NCBI GenBank assembly: GCA_937974245.1
Contig: CALJKV010000015.1
Location: forward strand, 51,722-115,721
Direction of reading: 5' to 3'
Length of the DNA: 64,000 bases
Source of the DNA: an uncultured Chloroflexota bacterium
GTDB taxonomy: Bacteria; Chloroflexota; Anaerolineae; Aggregatilineales; Phototrophicaceae
Part shown: piece by piece, positions 61,370-64,000 of the stretch
Position numbering within the stretch: the first letter of the stretch is position 1
How the letters are laid out: each line of letters begins with the position of its first letter
Program-made: the position numbers and the translations under genes
Notes under the pieces: model-generated
What the model saw: only the letters and a program-made list of their open reading frames with translations
What the model was told of the DNA's origin: nothing
Databases searched by the model: none

Positions 61370-62410
61370 ATGGCGCATTCCCATGACCATACCCACGATC
61401 ATCCGCATCCCCACCCGCACTCGCATGACGAGGGCGGGAACATCATCAGCATCATTGGCGCGGCGCTGCACCTGCCGGGGTTCGGGCGCAATCACAGTCA
61501 CGGATATGCCGACCTCGCGGCTGATACAGCGATCCATGACAATAATCTTGCCATTCGCACAATCTGGTTGGCATTGGCGACATTGAGTATCACCACAATA
61601 TTGCAAGTCGTCATTTACATTGCCAGCGGGAGTGTGGCTCTACTGGCGGACACGGTGCATAACCTGGGAGATGCGCTCAATTCAGTGCCGCTGCTGATCG
61701 CGTTCTATCTGGCGCGGCGGCTGGCGACACGCCGCTACACCTATGGTTTCGGGCGGGCAGAGGATATCGCCGGTATCTTAATTGTGGTCTCCATCGCCTT
61801 TAGCGCGGGGTATATCATGGTGGAGTCGATCCAAAGGCTTATCAATCCTCAACCCTTAACCGATCTTCCCTGGGTAGCTGCCGCCGCCTTGATCGGTTTT
61901 GGTGGTAATGAATTGGTCGCGCTGATGCAGATTCGAGTCGGCAGACAAATCGGCTCAGACGCCATGATCGCCGATGGACAGCACGCCCGTGTAGATGGAT
62001 TGACCTCGCTGGCAGTCCTGGTCGCTGTGTTCGGTACCTGGGTCGGCCTGCCTATCCTTGATCCTATCATTGGTGTCGTGATTGCAGTGGCGATTCTTGG
62101 GATCACCTGGAACGCTACTAAATCGGTCTGGTACCGGCTGATGGATGCAGTCGATCCACGCATCATTAACCAGCTGGAACATGATACCGGCCATATTGAT
62201 GGCGTTCGGCAGATCAAGGGGTTACGAGCGCATTGGGTTGGTCATCGCCTGTATGCTGAAATGGTGATTGAGGTGGATGCCGCGTTATCCCTGGTTGAAA
62301 GCCGTACAATTGTGGATGAAGTCCAGCAGGCAGCCCGACAGGCTGTTCCCCATCTTGGTGAATTGAATGTCCAGATTGACCTGACCGATACCGCAGATAG
62401 TCCAAACTGA
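61370..62410 (+). CDS. Cation diffusion facilitator (CDF) metal exporter
   Basis: 346 residues from an ATG with GAGGAG nine bases upstream. The His-rich N-terminus (AHSHDHTHDHPHPHPHSHD) is typical of Zn/Co/Cd exporters. Six membrane helices include VALLADTVHNLGDALNSVPLL, whose Asp and His-Asn-x-x-D residues form the transport site (usual HSxxD reads HNLGD), and SDAMIADGQHARVDGLTSLAVL (in part; HxxxD second half). The C-terminal cytoplasmic domain ends the protein. It would expel zinc or a similar cation; the fur gene in the same islet is the likely regulator. Confidence 0.93.
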   Translation: MAHSHDHTHDHPHPHPHSHDEGGNIISIIGAALHLPGFGRNHSHGYADLAADTAIHDNNLAIRTIWLALATLSITTILQVVIYIASGSVALLADTVHNLGDALNSVPLLIAFYLARRLATRRYTYGFGRAEDIAGILIVVSIAFSAGYIMVESIQRLINPQPLTDLPWVAAAALIGFGGNELVALMQIRVGRQIGSDAMIADGQHARVDGLTSLAVLVAVFGTWVGLPILDPIIGVVIAVAILGITWNATKSVWYRLMDAVDPRIINQLEHDTGHIDGVRQIKGLRAHWVGHRLYAEMVIEVDAALSLVESRTIVDEVQQAARQAVPHLGELNVQIDLTDTADSPN

Positions 62411-62438
62411 ATCCGATAATCGGGTGAATGAAGGGATT

Positions 62439-62482
62439 GGCTGGTACGTGAATATTGACCGGGTAGAGGTCTTGTGAGGGGG
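62439..62482 (+). repeat. Direct repeat copy 2: displaced priA 3' end
   Basis: Reads GWYVNIDRVEVL and TGA in frame, against GWYVDIDPVEVL at the end of PriA. It is not attached to any open gene. It marks the right edge of the islet 57900-62438. Confidence 0.85.
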
Positions 62483-62499
62483 CAGGCGCTTTAGCGTGT

Positions 62500-62536
62500 T
62501 AGCCAGTTAGCTGAAATCAAAGGTGCTAACTGGCTA
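62500..62536. terminator. Hairpin between the CDF and cysteine synthase genes
   Basis: TAGCCAGTTAGC (62500-62511) and GCTAACTGGCTA (62525-62536), a perfect 12-bp stem with a 13-base loop between convergent genes, without T-tract. Confidence 0.6.
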
Positions 62537-62558
62537 TCGAGCTATCCGGCCAACTTGC

Positions 62559-63515
62559 CTATTCCGTCCAGAAGCCCGCATTGAGGTACTTATAGGCGTT
62601 ATCCGGGAAGAGCGTGACCACCACGCCCGGCAGCCCGGCCTCGGCCTGTTCTTCCGCTAACCGCAGCGCCCCGACCATCGCAGCCGCCGCGCTGATCCCG
62701 ACCAGATAGCCTTCCTCGCGTGCCAACCGCAGCGCCATGTCGTAGGCCAGTTCGGTACGAATTTCCAGATTACGATCCGCCAGCGCTCTATCATAGATGC
62801 CCGGCTGGATAGCGGTGGGCATGTGTTTCAGCCCTTCCAGCCCATGAAACGGTGAATCAGGCTGTAATGAGACAATCTGCACAGCCGGGTTGTACTCTCG
62901 CAGGCGGCGGCCCGTTCCCATGAGCGTACCGCTCGTCCCCAGGCCGGCGACAAAGTGCGTCACCGTGCCGCCGGTCTGCTCCCAGATTTCGACGCCAGTA
63001 GTGGCATAGTGTGCGCCCCAGTTGGCCGGGTTGTTGTACTGGTCGGCGTAAAAATAACGCTCCGGCTCGGCGGTAGCCAGTTCACGCACCGCCCTTATTG
63101 CCCCGTCAGAACCTTCCAGCGGGTCGGTGAATTCCAGGTCAACGCCGTAAGCCCGCAGAATCGCAATGCGTTCCGGGCTGGCGCTGGCGGGCATGAACAG
63201 CTTGACGCCATAGCCCTTCGCCGCCCCCAGCATGGCATAGGCGATGCCGGTATTACCGCTGGTACTGTCCAGGATAATCTTGCCGGGGCGCAGTTCGCCG
63301 TTTTTTTCCGCCGCCCGGATAATAAACGCCGCCGCCCGGTCTTTGACGCTGCCGCCAGGATTCATCCACTCAGCTTTGGCGTAGACCGCCACATCTTGTG
63401 GAAGGTGTGCCGTTACCCGCCGAAAAGCGAGCAGGGGTGTATGGCCGATCTGGTGCTCAACGTGCGTCGCATGAACGGGTGGGTGGGTATAAAGTTGCAG
63501 ATCAGGTAAGGCCAT
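62559..63515 (-). CDS. Cysteine synthase family PLP enzyme (CysK/CysM-like)
   Basis: 318 residues. Fold-type II PLP enzyme: IGHTPLLAFRR, KAEWMNPGGSVKDRAAAFII (PLP Lys in SVKDR, shown in part), LDSTSGNTGIAYAMLGAA, FVAGLGTSGTLMGTGRRL (phosphate loop GTSGT) and YLVGISAAAAM (usual GISSGA reads GISAAA). It should make cysteine from O-acetylserine (or O-phosphoserine) and sulfide or thiosulfate. The altered GISAAA is a small deviation. It is preceded by a leader of about 250 bases containing intrinsic terminators. Confidence 0.9.
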   Translation of the reverse strand: MALPDLQLYTHPPVHATHVEHQIGHTPLLAFRRVTAHLPQDVAVYAKAEWMNPGGSVKDRAAAFIIRAAEKNGELRPGKIILDSTSGNTGIAYAMLGAAKGYGVKLFMPASASPERIAILRAYGVDLEFTDPLEGSDGAIRAVRELATAEPERYFYADQYNNPANWGAHYATTGVEIWEQTGGTVTHFVAGLGTSGTLMGTGRRLREYNPAVQIVSLQPDSPFHGLEGLKHMPTAIQPGIYDRALADRNLEIRTELAYDMALRLAREEGYLVGISAAAAMVGALRLAEEQAEAGLPGVVVTLFPDNAYKYLNAGFWTE

Positions 63516-63568
63516 GAGTCCCTCGTTATCAAGGTGGGGCGAGGTTTCTTCTCACCCGTATTCGGTAT

Positions 63569-63765
63569 AAAAAAGGCCAGCGTACAACAAAAAAACGCGC
63601 AAGCGCTCCCTTTTCCTCAGGAACGTGCCACGTCTTCGTGCTGTCGCTGGCCGGTTTGGGCCTATGTCTCGTTATTCAGCCGTCTGAAGTGTGGTCAACG
63701 CCCCCGCTTCAGACAACAACAGTTGGTGTAGAACATTGTTAATCCTGCATGAATCATCAAATGAT
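63569..63765 (-). promoter_or_regulatory. Structured leader of the cysteine synthase gene with two nested terminators
   Basis: Reading the reverse strand: hairpin GTCTGAAG/CTTCAGAC (63707-63714 with 63682-63689). Then GGCCAGCG (63645-63652) pairs with CGCTGGCC (63575-63582) followed by six T (63574-63569). Inside this large hairpin a GCG-CUUG-CGC hairpin (63597-63606) is followed by seven T (63595-63589). Premature termination before the gene is therefore possible at two points. No T-box or SAM motif was recognised. Confidence 0.6.
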
Positions 63766-63771
63766 AGTAAC

Positions 63772-63800
63772 AGTCTAGCGATCTTTGGCGCGTCTGTCAA
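63772..63800 (-). promoter_or_regulatory. Promoter of the cysteine synthase leader
   Basis: On the reverse strand TTGACA (63795-63800) and TAGACT (63772-63777) are separated by exactly 17 bases. Predicted start near 63765, giving a 250-base 5' leader. Confidence 0.75.
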
Positions 63801-64000
63801 TGCGCCAGGTCAGTTTTTAAAGCAATGCTAACGTGCCTTCTATCACCAGCCCGGAGCAGTGGCCTTTCACCGGGTGCATTTCACTCTGTTTTATTCACTA
63901 TCTGGGCGGTATCTCAGGCAACCCGTGGCGGGCGTAGAGGCTGAATGCTTCATCCGGCAAGTAATCTAAAAAGGGATATAATCAGCAAAAACGGAAATTG
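63801..64000. other. Region right of the cysteine synthase promoter
   Basis: No supported gene. A 27-codon stretch open on the reverse strand (63898-63981) lacks a start and is not called. Confidence 0.3.

Noticed and set aside
63898..63981. 27-codon open stretch on the reverse strand ending in a stop, with protein-like composition
   Set aside because: It is closed by a stop upstream, has no start codon with a ribosome binding site and no recognised family. It could be another displaced gene end, but the parent gene is not in the window.

Overview
The window reads as a piece of a Chloroflexota genome, most like the Anaerolineae and relatives. This is an inference from gene content: a monogalactosyldiacylglycerol-synthase-type glycosyltransferase in an operon with a DUF951 protein, a TgpA-type transglutaminase, secreted proteins with Thr/Pro linkers and SH3b domains, GAF-rich sensor kinases, and many GTG/TTG starts. 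No rRNA, tRNA, CRISPR array, transposase, integrase or phage gene was found. Most of the sequence is GC-rich; two genes (15658-17352 and 54128-55015) are visibly AT-richer than their neighbours.

Layout. 1-9.4 kb: end of an agmatine-deiminase-like gene, a cysteine-free redoxin, a secreted multidomain GH13 glucanase, a crotonase, a PLC-like protein, and a TetR/ABC-2 exporter operon with a 26-bp palindromic operator followed by a HIT protein. 9.5-15.3 kb: DUF951/glycolipid glycosyltransferase pair, an NHL propeller, a CaiB/BaiF enzyme and a PA14-SH3 secreted protein. 15.5-20.4 kb: a class A PBP homologue that has lost all three transpeptidase motifs, an AT-rich secreted propeller-like gene, and a stray copy of the PBP 3' end. 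20.5-28.4 kb: DeoC, a REC-histidine kinase, homoserine dehydrogenase, a class III aminotransferase followed by a structured RNA region, a GT2, a haem-binding protein and a tiny membrane protein behind an 11-bp-periodic repeat array. 28.4-38.6 kb: transglutaminase, TPR-SH3 protein, Imm5-like protein, PiT/DUF47 phosphate pair, a nitrilase homologue lacking its cysteine, and small secreted/TPR proteins. 38.8-43 kb: NAD-epimerase plus GT4, and NhaA with a hairpin over its ribosome binding site.

43.2-53.3 kb is the centrepiece: a six-gene co-directional signalling operon bounded by terminators. It encodes a lipoprotein binding protein, a HAMP-GAF membrane protein without kinase domain, a 1296-residue Cache-HAMP-GAF3 histidine kinase, a threonine-synthase-like PLP enzyme fused to two receiver domains, a lone receiver, and a GNAT protein. 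The PLP enzyme-REC-REC fusion suggests phosphorelay control of an amino-acid enzyme, or use of a PLP fold as a signalling output; both are inference.

53.4-64 kb: an ECF sigma factor, an AT-rich trypsin-like protease, PriA, a metal-related islet (HExxH-LCCL secreted protein, Fur, TetR, methyltransferase, CDF exporter), and a cysteine synthase with a long leader containing intrinsic terminators. The islet lies between priA and a 44-bp near-copy of the priA 3' end. The PBP locus has the same geometry, and an Imm5-like gene is bracketed by a 16-bp repeat. Together these suggest that cargo genes arrive beside host genes and leave duplicated gene ends behind.
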